This document shows, in pieces, positions 9,745-18,480 of a stretch of 64,000 bases of DNA. The DNA is from GCA-002793235 sp965267355 (lineage in GTDB: Bacteria > Bacteroidota > Bacteroidia > Flavobacteriales_E > Vicingaceae). The translations under genes were made by a program, and so were the position numbers. Positions within the stretch are counted from its first letter, which is position 1, and every line of letters begins with the position of its first letter. The stretch is from positions 2,356,001 to 2,420,000 of the forward strand of contig OZ253956.1 in assembly GCA_965267355.1 (NCBI GenBank). The letters run 5' to 3'. The notes under the pieces were generated by a model. That model was not told the origin of the DNA, searched no databases, and worked only from the letters and a program-made list of their open reading frames with translations.

Positions 9745-11640
9745 ATGGCAAAAGGAAAAATTAAAGTGCAAACGGAAAACATCTTTCCGATAATCAAGAA
9801 GTTTTTATACTCTGATCACGAAATATTTTTAAGAGAGTTAATCGCTAATGCTACTGATGCAACTAAAAAACTACATGCTTTAGCATCAATGGGTGATTTT
9901 AAAGGAGAAATTGGAGATGACACCATAGAAATCATCATCAATAAGGATGATAAAACCCTTACTGTTAGAGATAAGGGAATAGGTATGAGTCAAGAAGAGA
10001 TTAAGAAATACATTAATCAGATAGCTTTCTCTGGAGCAGAAGAGTTTGTAAATAAATTTAAAGATGAAGCAGAATCAAGTAACATAATTGGAAAGTTTGG
10101 ATTAGGTTTCTATTCAGCATTTATGGTGGCTGAAAGAGTAGAAATTGTTTCTAAAAACTATAAAGATGAAGATGCAGCTCATTGGGAGTGTGACGGTAGC
10201 CCTGAATATAGCTTAAAAGCAGGAAAGAAAGAGGAGAGAGGTACTGATATTATTCTTCATATAGCGGAAGATTCAACAGAGTTCTTAGAGGAAGCTAGAA
10301 TTAGCACATTACTTAATAAGTATTGTAAATTCATGCCAGTTGCTATTAAATTCGGACAAAAATCTGAATGGATAGATAACAAAGAAGGCAAGAAAGACAA
10401 AGATGGGAATGTAGAAAAAGAAGAAATTAAAGTTGACAATATCGTAAACAATCCTTCACCTGCCTGGACTAAAACGCCAGCAGATTTAAAAGATGAAGAC
10501 TATTCTGGATTCTACAGAGAGTTATATCCAATGAATTTTGAGGACCCTTTATTCCATATTCACTTGAATGTGGATTACCCTTTTAATTTAACAGGTATAC
10601 TGTACTTCCCTAGAATAAAACCTAATATGGAAGTGCAAAAGGATAAAATTCAACTGTACTCTCGCCAGGTATTTATTACTGACTCAGTAGAGGGAATTGT
10701 TCCTGACTTCTTAACCTTATTACATGGTGTAATTGATTCTCCAGATATTCCTTTAAATGTATCTAGGTCATACTTACAAGCTGATGGAGCAGTTAAGAAA
10801 ATCTCTAATCATATTTCTAAAAAGGTTTCTGATAAGCTAGAGGAATTATTTAAAAAGGATAGAGAAGACTTTGAGAAGAAATGGGATGATATCAAAGTAT
10901 TCATTGAATATGGAATGTTATCTGATGAGAAATTCTTTGAAAGAGCTCAGAAGTTTGCCTTATATAAAACAACTGATGGTAAATACTATACTTTAGAAGA
11001 ATTACAAGAAGAAATAAGAGCTAATCAAACTGATAAAGATGATAAGTTAGTGTTCTTATATGCTAATGATGTTGATGGTCAGCATACCTATATAAAAGCT
11101 GCTGAAAACAAAGGTTATAAAGTAATTATATTAGATTCACCTTTAACTGCTCATTTAGTTGGAAGATTAGAGCAACAAGTTGAAAATTCTACATTTACCA
11201 GAATAGATGCTGATACTATTGATAAGCTGATTAATAAAGATGAAGAGATTCCATCTAAATTATCAGATGAAGAAAAAGAAGAGCTAAAGCCAGTAATAGA
11301 AGAAGTGGTTGATAAAGAAAAGTTTACTGTTCAGTTTGAAAGTATGAATGAAACTGACCAACCAATGACCATTGTTCAACCTGAGTTTATGAGAAGAATG
11401 AAAGATATGCAAGCTGTTGGCGGAGGAGGCGGAATGGCTATGTTTGGAGGTATGCCAGAAAACTACAACTTAGTGGTTAATGTAAACCATCCAATTATAG
11501 GTAAGGTTATGTCTGAAAAAGACAACCAAAAGAAGCAAGATATTATTAAACAAACTGCTGATTTAGCTTTATTATCACAAAACATGTTGAAAGGTGAAGA
11601 ATTAACTAACTTTATCAACAGAAGTATTGAATTAATTTAA
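9745..11640 (+). CDS. htpG: Molecular chaperone HtpG (bacterial Hsp90)
   Basis: The product is 631 residues when started at ATG 9745 (MAKGKIKVQTENIFPIIKKF). The frame is open further upstream, but that extension has no Hsp90 similarity. GHKL ATPase motifs are present: LIANATDATKKL, DKGIGMS and GKFGLGFYSAFMVA. The middle domain contains the SRSYLQ catalytic-loop region, and a dimerisation domain follows. HtpG is an ATP-dependent cytoplasmic chaperone. A Gly-rich stretch (VGGGGGMAMFGGMP) in the C-terminal part is common in this phylum. Confidence 0.95.
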   Translation: MAKGKIKVQTENIFPIIKKFLYSDHEIFLRELIANATDATKKLHALASMGDFKGEIGDDTIEIIINKDDKTLTVRDKGIGMSQEEIKKYINQIAFSGAEEFVNKFKDEAESSNIIGKFGLGFYSAFMVAERVEIVSKNYKDEDAAHWECDGSPEYSLKAGKKEERGTDIILHIAEDSTEFLEEARISTLLNKYCKFMPVAIKFGQKSEWIDNKEGKKDKDGNVEKEEIKVDNIVNNPSPAWTKTPADLKDEDYSGFYRELYPMNFEDPLFHIHLNVDYPFNLTGILYFPRIKPNMEVQKDKIQLYSRQVFITDSVEGIVPDFLTLLHGVIDSPDIPLNVSRSYLQADGAVKKISNHISKKVSDKLEELFKKDREDFEKKWDDIKVFIEYGMLSDEKFFERAQKFALYKTTDGKYYTLEELQEEIRANQTDKDDKLVFLYANDVDGQHTYIKAAENKGYKVIILDSPLTAHLVGRLEQQVENSTFTRIDADTIDKLINKDEEIPSKLSDEEKEELKPVIEEVVDKEKFTVQFESMNETDQPMTIVQPEFMRRMKDMQAVGGGGGMAMFGGMPENYNLVVNVNHPIIGKVMSEKDNQKKQDIIKQTADLALLSQNMLKGEELTNFINRSIELI

Positions 11641-11655
11641 ACTTTATATACTACT

Positions 11656-12243
11656 ATGAAAAAATGGATTGTACCAGGAGTTATTGTTCTCCTTTTATTA
11701 ATGGTTGTTTTCTCAGCTATTAGTTCTTATAACAATATGGTGACTAAAGATGAAGGTGTTACTGGTCAGTGGGCACAAGTTGAGAATGTATATCAACGTA
11801 GAGCAGATTTAATACCTAACCTTGTAAATACAGTTAAAGGCTATGCTGCTCATGAAAAAGAAACATTAGAAGCGGTAATTAATGCTAGGTCTAAAGCTAC
11901 AAGTACTACTATTGATGTAGATAATTTAGATGCAGCAGCTATCCAAAAGTTTCAGGCTGCACAAGATGGTTTAAGTTCTGCATTAAGCAAGCTAATGGTT
12001 GTTGTAGAACGATATCCTGACTTAAAAGCCAATCAAAACTTTTTAGAATTACAAGCTCAATTAGAAGGGACTGAAAATAGAATAGCGGTTGAACGTAAGA
12101 AGTTTAACGATACAGCAAAAGATTACAATACCTACATCCGTAAATTTCCAAAGAACATATACGCAGGTATGTTTGGTTTCGAAAAGAAAGATTATTTCGA
12201 AGCTCAGGAAGGAGCTGAAGTAGCACCAACAGTAGAATTTTAA
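11656..12243 (+). CDS. lemA: LemA family membrane protein
   Basis: This 195-residue protein has one N-terminal membrane helix (residues 4-24). The LemA signature regions are present: QVENVYQRRADLIPNLVNTV, then ENRIAVERKKFND and FPKNIYAGMFGF. LemA proteins have a short periplasmic N-terminus and a long helical domain; their role is poorly defined. It is followed by two TPM-domain genes, a neighbourhood conserved in Bacteroidota. A REP-like element separates it from them. Confidence 0.93.
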   Translation: MKKWIVPGVIVLLLLMVVFSAISSYNNMVTKDEGVTGQWAQVENVYQRRADLIPNLVNTVKGYAAHEKETLEAVINARSKATSTTIDVDNLDAAAIQKFQAAQDGLSSALSKLMVVVERYPDLKANQNFLELQAQLEGTENRIAVERKKFNDTAKDYNTYIRKFPKNIYAGMFGFEKKDYFEAQEGAEVAPTVEF

Positions 12244-12249
12244 AGCATT

Positions 12250-12319
12250 CGTTATTGCGAACGAAGTGAAGCAATCTTATTGATGAGATTGCTTCGTTTT
12301 TTCAAAACTCGTAATGACG
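12250..12319. repeat. REP-like nested palindrome, also a possible terminator
   Basis: Two nested stems are visible. The outer arms, CGTTATTGCGA and TCGTAATGACG, pair over 11 bases with two G-T pairs. The inner arms GAAGCAATCT (12268-12277) and AGATTGCTTC (12286-12295) are perfectly complementary around an 8-base loop, with GTTTTTTT after. The sequence CATTGCGAACGAAGTGAAGCAATCT-like is, from memory, a family of dispersed repeats in many bacterial genomes. No second copy is in this window. Confidence 0.7.
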
Positions 12320-12354
12320 TTTAACTTTTTACTTAATTACTTATTCACTTAATT

Positions 12355-12789
12355 ATGGCTAAAGATTTATTTACAGAAGCAGAACAACAACAAATTGTAT
12401 CTGCCATTAAAGAAGCTGAGAAAAATACTTCTGGTGAAATTAGAGTTCACATTGAACGTAAGTGTAATGAAGATGTGTTAGATCATGCTGCATTTATGTT
12501 TGAAGAGCTAGAAATGCATAAAACAGAACTGCGTAACGGTGTTTTAATCTATTTAGCTTTTGAAGACCGACAGTTAGCAATTCTTGGAGATGTGGGAATT
12601 AACCTTAAAGTACCTAAAGGTTTTTGGGATGCAACCAGAGATGTAATGATTGCTAACTTTAAGAATGGAGATTTTACTAAAGGATTAAGCGAAGGTATTT
12701 TAAAAGCCGGAGAGCAGTTAAAAGAACATTTTCCTTATCAGAGTGATGATACTAACGAGTTATCTGATGAAATATCATTTGGAGGATAA
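12355..12789 (+). CDS. TPM-domain protein, soluble form
   Basis: The 144-residue protein consists of a TPM (TLP18.3/Psb32/MOLO-1) domain: EKNTSGEIRVHIERKC, then NGVLIYLAFEDRQLAILGD, and DFTKGLSEGI near the end. There is no signal peptide or membrane helix. TPM domains have been linked to phosphatase activity and to membrane protein quality control; neither can be asserted here. It ends 2 bases before the next TPM gene starts, so the pair (with lemA) looks like an operon. Confidence 0.85.
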   Translation: MAKDLFTEAEQQQIVSAIKEAEKNTSGEIRVHIERKCNEDVLDHAAFMFEELEMHKTELRNGVLIYLAFEDRQLAILGDVGINLKVPKGFWDATRDVMIANFKNGDFTKGLSEGILKAGEQLKEHFPYQSDDTNELSDEISFGG

Positions 12790-12791
12790 AT

Positions 12792-13565
12792 ATGAAACGA
12801 TTACTTTTTATACCAATACTGCTATTTACACTTGTTGCTAATGCTCAAGAAGGTTGTTTGCTCGACCAAAAACCTGTGCAGGATTTGGTGCAAGATTATG
12901 CAGGAGTATTAACTGATAGTGAGGAAGCGGGTTTAAGACAAGCCTTAATTGCGTTTGATGATTCTACATCAACTCAAGTATCGATTGTGACAGTTAATAG
13001 TTTGTGCGGCTACGATAAAGCCTCTTTTACTTATGAATTAGGAGAGAAATGGGGGGTAGGTAATGCTGAATTTGACAATGGTATTGTTATCATGGTTAAG
13101 CCTAAAGAAATTGATGGAAGAGGAGAGACCTTTATTGCTACTGGTTATGGTTTAGAAGGAGTATTGCCAGATGCTATTGCCAAGCGAATTGTTGAGTATG
13201 AAATGATTCCACACTTTAAAGAAAAAGATTACTACGGTGGAATTGAAGCCGCAGCCATTACTATTATGGAGATTACCTCAGGTGAGTATTCGGCAGACGA
13301 ATACAGTAAAAGTAATGCATGGAAGGCTATATTACCTTTTATTTTTGTAATAGGAGTATTTATATTAATTATAGTTCTTAAAGCAGGTAAAGCAAGAAGG
13401 TATGCTCATACTAACGGGATGACTTTTTGGGCTGCGTGGAGTTTGTTAAACGCTACTAGAAGTAGCCATGGAGGCTCTTGGGGTAACTTTAGTTCTGGAG
13501 GTGGTAGCTTTGGTGGATTTGGAGGAGGCTCTTTTGGTGGCGGTGGAGCTGGAGGTTCTTGGTAA
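12792..13565 (+). CDS. TPM-domain membrane protein with Gly/Ser-rich tail
   Basis: The 257 residues comprise a signal peptide (to AnaQ, about residue 19), a periplasmic TPM domain (QDYAGVLTDSEEAGLRQAL, VSIVTVNSL and DNGIVIMVKP), a membrane helix (about 178-198) and a tail of FGGGSFGGGGAG-type repeats ending in GGSW. This is the YgcG-like architecture. It sits at the end of the lemA/TPM cluster. The glycine tail is typical of the family and is not a sign of error. Confidence 0.88.
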   Translation: MKRLLFIPILLFTLVANAQEGCLLDQKPVQDLVQDYAGVLTDSEEAGLRQALIAFDDSTSTQVSIVTVNSLCGYDKASFTYELGEKWGVGNAEFDNGIVIMVKPKEIDGRGETFIATGYGLEGVLPDAIAKRIVEYEMIPHFKEKDYYGGIEAAAITIMEITSGEYSADEYSKSNAWKAILPFIFVIGVFILIIVLKAGKARRYAHTNGMTFWAAWSLLNATRSSHGGSWGNFSSGGGSFGGFGGGSFGGGGAGGSW

Positions 13566-13566
13566 A

Positions 13567-14148
13567 TTAATGGGTGTTAAACTTTAATCCAATCAAATAA
13601 GCATCAATAATCGAATTATCTCCTTGTATTAATCCAGCATTGGATAAATGCCCATAACCAAGGTGGATAGTCAAATGCTTACTTAAAGGTTTACTTATGG
13701 ATGCATAATGATGGATTGAAAAACCTCTGTAAATATCAGGTTCAGCAGCTAAAGTAGCTTCATTATAAACTATACCCAATTGATATTCCAGGTAAAATGA
13801 ATTGGTAATCAACCAACTGAATTGATTAGCTAAACCAAAACCATAAGCAATATCATCATAGGTTTGGAAAACGAATACAGGTCTGATTAGGAAAATTCTA
13901 TTGCTGTATTCATCTGATAGACTATCAAGAAAATTAGCCTCATAATCTATTGCCCATCTAAATGGAAAATAGATTTGACCGGATGTGCTTAATCCATTAT
14001 TACTATTAGCAGTTCTGCCAGAGTAATAGCCTGAGGCTAAACCAATGTTTAGTTTAGTTATTTCTAAACCAAATTCCCCTTCATTACTTTGCGAATAGGA
14101 GGGGTAAATGAAAATTAGAAGTAATATGCAACTGGTAAAAAGTCTCAA
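13567..14148 (-). CDS. PagL-like outer membrane protein (possible lipid A 3-O-deacylase)
   Basis: There is no ATG. A -7 box (TAACTTTG, 14164-14171 minus) overlaps the upstream TTG at 14166, so the TTG at 14148 is the better start, giving 193 residues beginning RLFTSCILLLIFIYPSYS as a signal peptide. The body is beta-barrel-like and ends with GYGHLSNAGLIQGDNSIIDA, close to the H-x-S-N-A-G catalytic segment of PagL/acyloxyacyl hydrolases; the position of the third residue, Glu in PagL, appears to be Asp or absent. Barrel fold likely, enzyme activity inferred. Confidence 0.6.
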   Translation of the reverse strand: MRLFTSCILLLIFIYPSYSQSNEGEFGLEITKLNIGLASGYYSGRTANSNNGLSTSGQIYFPFRWAIDYEANFLDSLSDEYSNRIFLIRPVFVFQTYDDIAYGFGLANQFSWLITNSFYLEYQLGIVYNEATLAAEPDIYRGFSIHHYASISKPLSKHLTIHLGYGHLSNAGLIQGDNSIIDAYLIGLKFNTH

Positions 14149-14183
14149 AATGTAGATTTTTACCAAAGTTAATTATAAAGCGT

Positions 14184-15482
14184 TTAGTATAAAAGCTCCT
14201 TTACAGCACTTTCAAATCGGGTTTTGCTTAAATCATTTAAAGCTATTTCTTCTAAATTGTTTTCGCCTATTATAATTTCTTTGTAACCTAAAACAGCATT
14301 ATTATCTTTTACAGCATAAGCGAGTATTAGTACTTTTTCTCCCGTAGGTATTCCGCTTGCTTCATACTTGTTTTTATGATTAGAATTGGCATAACACGGC
14401 ATTACCGATTCAATATCTCTAAATATCAAACGAACTACAACAGGTTCTTTGGTGTCCACTTTTACAGCTAAAACAGATGTGTTTTTCACCTCATAAAACC
14501 TATCACAATTTATCCAACCTAACTTACCTGCAGTTAATTGATAAAAAGTTTCATCACCTTCATCTTCGTAATAAACTCTATCAAGAATTTCATTATCTGC
14601 GCTCAAAGTTTCACCAAAATACATTCCTTCTTCTGTGTATGCCTGTTCAATTTCTACTTCTGGTATCTGTTCAGGCATAGGGTTATTATTACTAATCAAT
14701 ATAGGCTCATCTTTATCAACATTCCAGTTAACAAAACCATCTTTTTCATAACCATAATAAGTAAACATATCATTATATGGTTTAGATGTGGGTATTTCAA
14801 CAAGGTATTTCTTTCCTTGCCTTAGTTGCAAGGGTTCTCCATCTAGGTTGGCTTTAATATAAAAAGAACCTGCTGTTTCTAACATTTTTCCATTAGTTGA
14901 AGTAGTTAAATTAGCATAAACCAACGATTTTTTGTCAGCAAATTCCCATAAACAGATATTAATATTATTGCTTTTAACTTCTTTTCCATCAAGTGTTTCA
15001 AACGAGTAAGCTTCAAAGTGCAATATATTACCATTATCAGTATAAATAGTTTTGTTTTGGTTAGAATTATAAGTATAACATTGTTGGTATTTATCTTCTA
15101 GATTTATTATTCCGGAAGCAGTAAGGAAAGCATCTGGTTTATGTAACCATAATGATGGATATTGACCACCATATTTTATAAAAACGGTTTCTTTAGTTAG
15201 GTTGTGTTCATTGATGTAATATTCTTGAATAATGTTAGCTCTTTGTTTTGCTAATGCAATTTGTTTTGAATACGGGTACTGCTTTTTTTCTTGAGATGAT
15301 ATCAAACTAAAGCAATGGTAATTCTCATCCTTCATATTGAAGTAGGTAGCGTCAAGTGTTTGTTTATTGTTAATGGTTAATCCACTAACATTATTAAAAA
15401 CAAAAGTTGATTTTGAAGCATGTTGTGCGTTAGCAGTAGTAAAAATAGCTATTGAAAATAGTAAGTTAAGATAGGTTTTCAT
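14184..15482 (-). CDS. Secreted protein of unknown function
   Basis: The 432-residue product has a signal peptide (MKTYLNLLFSIAIFTTANAQ). An early segment, SKQIALAKQRANIIQEYY, faintly recalls the helix of OmpA-like domains (ALAKQRA), but no OmpA fold follows. The rest is mostly beta-strand in character, with KYLVEIPTSKPYNDMF and a C-terminal half that could be a small sandwich. No catalytic motif is visible and I do not recognise the family. It lies directly upstream of the PagL-like gene on the same strand, 35 bases away. Confidence 0.7.
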   Translation of the reverse strand: MKTYLNLLFSIAIFTTANAQHASKSTFVFNNVSGLTINNKQTLDATYFNMKDENYHCFSLISSQEKKQYPYSKQIALAKQRANIIQEYYINEHNLTKETVFIKYGGQYPSLWLHKPDAFLTASGIINLEDKYQQCYTYNSNQNKTIYTDNGNILHFEAYSFETLDGKEVKSNNINICLWEFADKKSLVYANLTTSTNGKMLETAGSFYIKANLDGEPLQLRQGKKYLVEIPTSKPYNDMFTYYGYEKDGFVNWNVDKDEPILISNNNPMPEQIPEVEIEQAYTEEGMYFGETLSADNEILDRVYYEDEGDETFYQLTAGKLGWINCDRFYEVKNTSVLAVKVDTKEPVVVRLIFRDIESVMPCYANSNHKNKYEASGIPTGEKVLILAYAVKDNNAVLGYKEIIIGENNLEEIALNDLSKTRFESAVKELLY

Positions 15483-15629
15483 AATACTTGATTTGGATGA
15501 ACGAAAAATGCCTTTGATTAATTTCTTAACGTAAAATATTGATAATTATTACATTATGGTAATGGATAATTAACGAATCTATCATCAGCCATTAACTATT
15601 AATTAAAGCTTAGATAGTAGAATTGTACT

Positions 15630-16109
15630 ATGAAAACAATTATGTCATTTATTATCATGCTATCGGTTTTAAGTTGTAATGCACAAAACAGTAAATTAGA
15701 TGGCAACACTTCTAGCAAATTAATAATTAAAACTGTTGTTGCAGCCGGTTCTGTAAAACAAAACGAATTTGGGAAAGCTGCTGATTGGATTGAAGTTTAT
15801 AATCCAGGTGAGAATTCAGTTGATTTATCTAATGAGAAATGGTACATATCTGATGATTTTAATAAACTGAAAAAATTTAGGCTGAAGAAACAGGTCGTTC
15901 TTCCTCAACAATCCATTACTGTATGGTGTGATGATCAGAATAGAGTGAAGACAGAAAATCACACTAATTTTAAACTTTCTGCCTACGGAGAAACAGTTTA
16001 CATTAGTAAAAAAAGTGGAAAAGAACTTACTGTAATAGATAGCCTTTCTTACCCAGCAATAAATGCTAAAGTTGAAATAAACGTTAACACCGAATTGGCT
16101 GCTCAGTAA
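15630..16109 (+). CDS. Lamin-tail-domain lipoprotein
   Basis: The 159 residues begin with a lipoprotein signal (LSVLSC, Cys16). One Ig-like lamin tail domain (LTD) follows: ADWIEVYNPGENSVDLSNEKWYISDD in two blocks, then QVVLPQQSITVWCDDQN and FKLSAYGETVYI. Secreted LTD domains are common in Bacteroidota, often as modules on surface hydrolases; here the domain stands alone. Its function is unknown. Confidence 0.78.
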   Translation: MKTIMSFIIMLSVLSCNAQNSKLDGNTSSKLIIKTVVAAGSVKQNEFGKAADWIEVYNPGENSVDLSNEKWYISDDFNKLKKFRLKKQVVLPQQSITVWCDDQNRVKTENHTNFKLSAYGETVYISKKSGKELTVIDSLSYPAINAKVEINVNTELAAQ

Positions 16110-16131
16110 AGCAATTAACCTAAAGATTGCT

Positions 16132-16139
16132 TAGCTTTG
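16132..16139 (+). promoter_or_regulatory. -7 box giving a probably leaderless MOSC mRNA
   Basis: TAGCTTTG matches TAnnTTTG and ends 4 bases before the ATG at 16144, so transcription should begin at or next to the start codon. Confidence 0.5.
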
Positions 16140-16143
16140 CTTC

Positions 16144-16581
16144 ATGGGAAAAGTAATAGGAATAGCAACTAGGCCTAAAACCAAAGCACCTATGGAGAAG
16201 TATAGCTCCGCTAAGGTTACATTTGATAAAGGAGTAGCAGAAGATTCAAGAGGTAAATTTAGAAATCATCGACAGGTTACTGTTTTAACAAAAGAGGGGT
16301 GGAATGAGGCTTGCTCAGAATTAAATGTTGATTTAGATTGGACAACACGAAGAGCCAACTTTTTTGTAGAAGGAATAGATCTAAAAGCTAGTGAAGGAAA
16401 AAATCTTAAAATAGGTACTGTAGAATTAGCAATTACTGGTGAATTAGTTCCATGCAATAGAATGGATGAACAGCATTATGGCTTAACCCAGGCTCTAGTT
16501 CCTAATTGGAGAGGTGGTGTTACTTGTAGGTTAATTGCAGAAGGAGAAGTACAGCAAGGAGATGAAATAGTTTTTTGTTAG
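16144..16581 (+). CDS. MOSC-domain protein
   Basis: This 145-residue single-domain protein fits MOSC domains: FRNHRQVTVLTKEGWNEA, the DWTTRRANFFVEGIDL segment and ELVPCNRMDEQHYGL with the conserved Cys. MOSC domains handle activated sulfur or molybdenum cofactor. No other molybdopterin genes are nearby, so the substrate is unknown. The promoter box abuts the start codon. The last 4 bases overlap the end of the convergent yjdM gene. Confidence 0.88.
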   Translation: MGKVIGIATRPKTKAPMEKYSSAKVTFDKGVAEDSRGKFRNHRQVTVLTKEGWNEACSELNVDLDWTTRRANFFVEGIDLKASEGKNLKIGTVELAITGELVPCNRMDEQHYGLTQALVPNWRGGVTCRLIAEGEVQQGDEIVFC

Positions 16582-16919
16582 GCTTTCTTTACAAACTCAG
16601 ATTTTAATCCCATCGCACCAAATCCATCTATTTTGCAATCAATGTTATGATTACCATCAACTAATCTGATGTTTTTAACTTTAGTGCCAGCTTTTACTGG
16701 TTTAGGAGCACCCTTTACAGATAAGTCTTTTATAACTACAACTGAATCACCATCTTGTAAAATATTACCATTTGCATCTTTAACAGTTTTACTGTTTTCT
16801 ATTTCTAATTCAGATGGGCTCCATTCGTGCCCACATTCTGGACACATAAATAGCTCTCCACCTGTTGGGTAACCATAAGGAGAGTTACATTCTGGACAAG
16901 GCTTACTATCTTCTGACAT
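16578..16919 (-). CDS. yjdM: YjdM/PhnA-family zinc-ribbon protein
   Basis: The 113-residue product carries a double CxxC zinc ribbon (CPECNSPYGYP and MCPECGHEW). The PhnA domain follows (GDSVVVIKDLSVKGAPKPVK, then VDGNHNIDCKIDGFGAMGLK). The family was once linked to alkylphosphonate use, a link now considered doubtful. Convergent with the MOSC gene, with overlapping stop regions. Confidence 0.92.
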   Translation of the reverse strand: MSEDSKPCPECNSPYGYPTGGELFMCPECGHEWSPSELEIENSKTVKDANGNILQDGDSVVVIKDLSVKGAPKPVKAGTKVKNIRLVDGNHNIDCKIDGFGAMGLKSEFVKKA

Positions 16920-16980
16920 AAATTAATTTATTAATGAAGTAAATATAGAATTAACATTTGATTATTTTAGCTATTGAATA

Positions 16981-17496
16981 ATGAATATGAACTTTAGACA
17001 GTCAACAGAAGATGATTTACCAGCTATAATGGAAATCATTGCTCATGCGCAACAATATTTAGCTTCTTTAAATATTGATCAGTGGCAAGATGGTTACCCT
17101 GATGAAAACAGAATTATGACTGACATTAATAATAATGAAAGTTTTGTGTTGGTTAATGAGAAAAGTGATGTAATGGCAACGACTATGTTTACTAAGAATG
17201 AGGAACCCACTTATAAAAACATTGAAGGCGAATGGTTAACGTCAGCTGATGCTGTTTATGGAACTATTCATCGAATTGCGGTAAACAATAATTTTAGAGG
17301 CACAGGGTTAGCACAATATATTTTTGATATTTGCGAATCTGAATTACGAGAAGGAGGGATAAAAAGTATGCGAATTGATACCCATAGGCAAAACCTGGGG
17401 ATGCAAAAGCTGATAAAGAGCTTAGGTTACCAGTATTGTGGAGTTATTTATTTAATGAATGGAGCTGAAAGATTAGCATTTGAAAAAGTATTTTAA
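16981..17496 (+). CDS. GNAT-family N-acetyltransferase
   Basis: At 171 residues this is a single GNAT domain: the acetyl-CoA-binding loop is IHRIAVNNNFRGTGLAQYIF (R/Q-x-x-G-x-G/A type), followed by MRIDTHRQNLGMQKLIKSLG. ATG 16981 and ATG 16987 are both possible starts. The acceptor is unknown. Its stop overlaps the ATG of the kinase gene (TAATGA), so the two are translationally coupled and may act in one small-molecule modification pathway. Confidence 0.88.
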   Translation: MNMNFRQSTEDDLPAIMEIIAHAQQYLASLNIDQWQDGYPDENRIMTDINNNESFVLVNEKSDVMATTMFTKNEEPTYKNIEGEWLTSADAVYGTIHRIAVNNNFRGTGLAQYIFDICESELREGGIKSMRIDTHRQNLGMQKLIKSLGYQYCGVIYLMNGAERLAFEKVF

Positions 17497-18470
17497 TGAT
17501 ACCGGAATTAAAACCCATCATAGTTAAAAAGTTTAATGCTAAATCCATAGCACAAGTAGAGTTAATTCAAGAGCTGTGGAGTAATTATGGACAAATTTTA
17601 AGGGTTAAATTGGTAGGTGGGGATCACGATTCAGTTATTGTGAAAAACATTAATACATCTAAATTGTCAAATCATCCAAGAGGTTGGCATACATCTGTTT
17701 CCCATGATAGAAAAGTTAAATCTTATGAGGTTGAAACCAATTGGTACAACAACTGGTCGGATAAGTGCGGAGAAGAATGTAGAGTTGCTAAATGCTATTT
17801 AATAAGGGATACTCTTGAAGGGAAAGTAATCATGTTGGAAGACTTGAATCAGTCGGGGTTTGAAGATAGAAAATCCTATTTAAACATTGATGAAGTTAAA
17901 CTGTGTTTGAGTTGGTTAGCTAATTTCCATGCTATATTTTTAGATGATGAACCAAAAGGACTTTGGCAAATTGGTACTTATTGGCACTTAGCTACAAGGC
18001 CAGAAGAATTGGATCAAATGAAAGATGGAGAATTGAAAGAAGCAGCAGAACAAATAGATGAGCTATTAAATGGCTGCCAATACAAAACGATAGTACATGG
18101 AGATGCTAAAGTGGCAAATTTTTGCTTTGATTTAGTAAATACTAAAGTAGCAGTTGTTGATTTTCAATATGTTGGTGGTGGATGTGGAATGAAAGATGTA
18201 GTTTACTTTTTTAGTAGTTGCTTAACTGAAGATGAGTGTGAATTGTATGAAGAAGAGTTATTAGACTACTACTTTTCTGAATTGGAAATTGCTTTAAGTA
18301 AGTGTTGTAAGCAAATAAATTTCAGTGAGTTGGAGAAAGAGTGGAGAGGAATCTATGCAGTTGGTTGGGCAGATTTTACAAGGTTTTTACTAGGTTGGGC
18401 TCCAAATCATCAAAAGCTGAATAACTATACTCAAAAACAGGTAGAAAAAACTTTAAAGATTATTGGCTAA
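17496..18470 (+). CDS. CHK/aminoglycoside-phosphotransferase-like small-molecule kinase
   Basis: The 324 residues have the protein-kinase-like fold of the choline kinase/EcKinase group. The catalytic loop is TIVHGDAKVANFCF (HGD-x-x-x-x-N) and the metal-binding segment is VAVVDFQYVGGGCGMKDV (DFQ in place of DFG). VIMLEDLNQSGF fits the hinge region. It resembles the ecdysteroid-kinase-like branch more than choline kinases. The substrate is unknown. It overlaps the GNAT start, and the next gene begins 10 bases after its stop. Confidence 0.8.
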   Translation: MIPELKPIIVKKFNAKSIAQVELIQELWSNYGQILRVKLVGGDHDSVIVKNINTSKLSNHPRGWHTSVSHDRKVKSYEVETNWYNNWSDKCGEECRVAKCYLIRDTLEGKVIMLEDLNQSGFEDRKSYLNIDEVKLCLSWLANFHAIFLDDEPKGLWQIGTYWHLATRPEELDQMKDGELKEAAEQIDELLNGCQYKTIVHGDAKVANFCFDLVNTKVAVVDFQYVGGGCGMKDVVYFFSSCLTEDECELYEEELLDYYFSELEIALSKCCKQINFSELEKEWRGIYAVGWADFTRFLLGWAPNHQKLNNYTQKQVEKTLKIIG

Positions 18471-18480
18471 TTTAGGGCAC

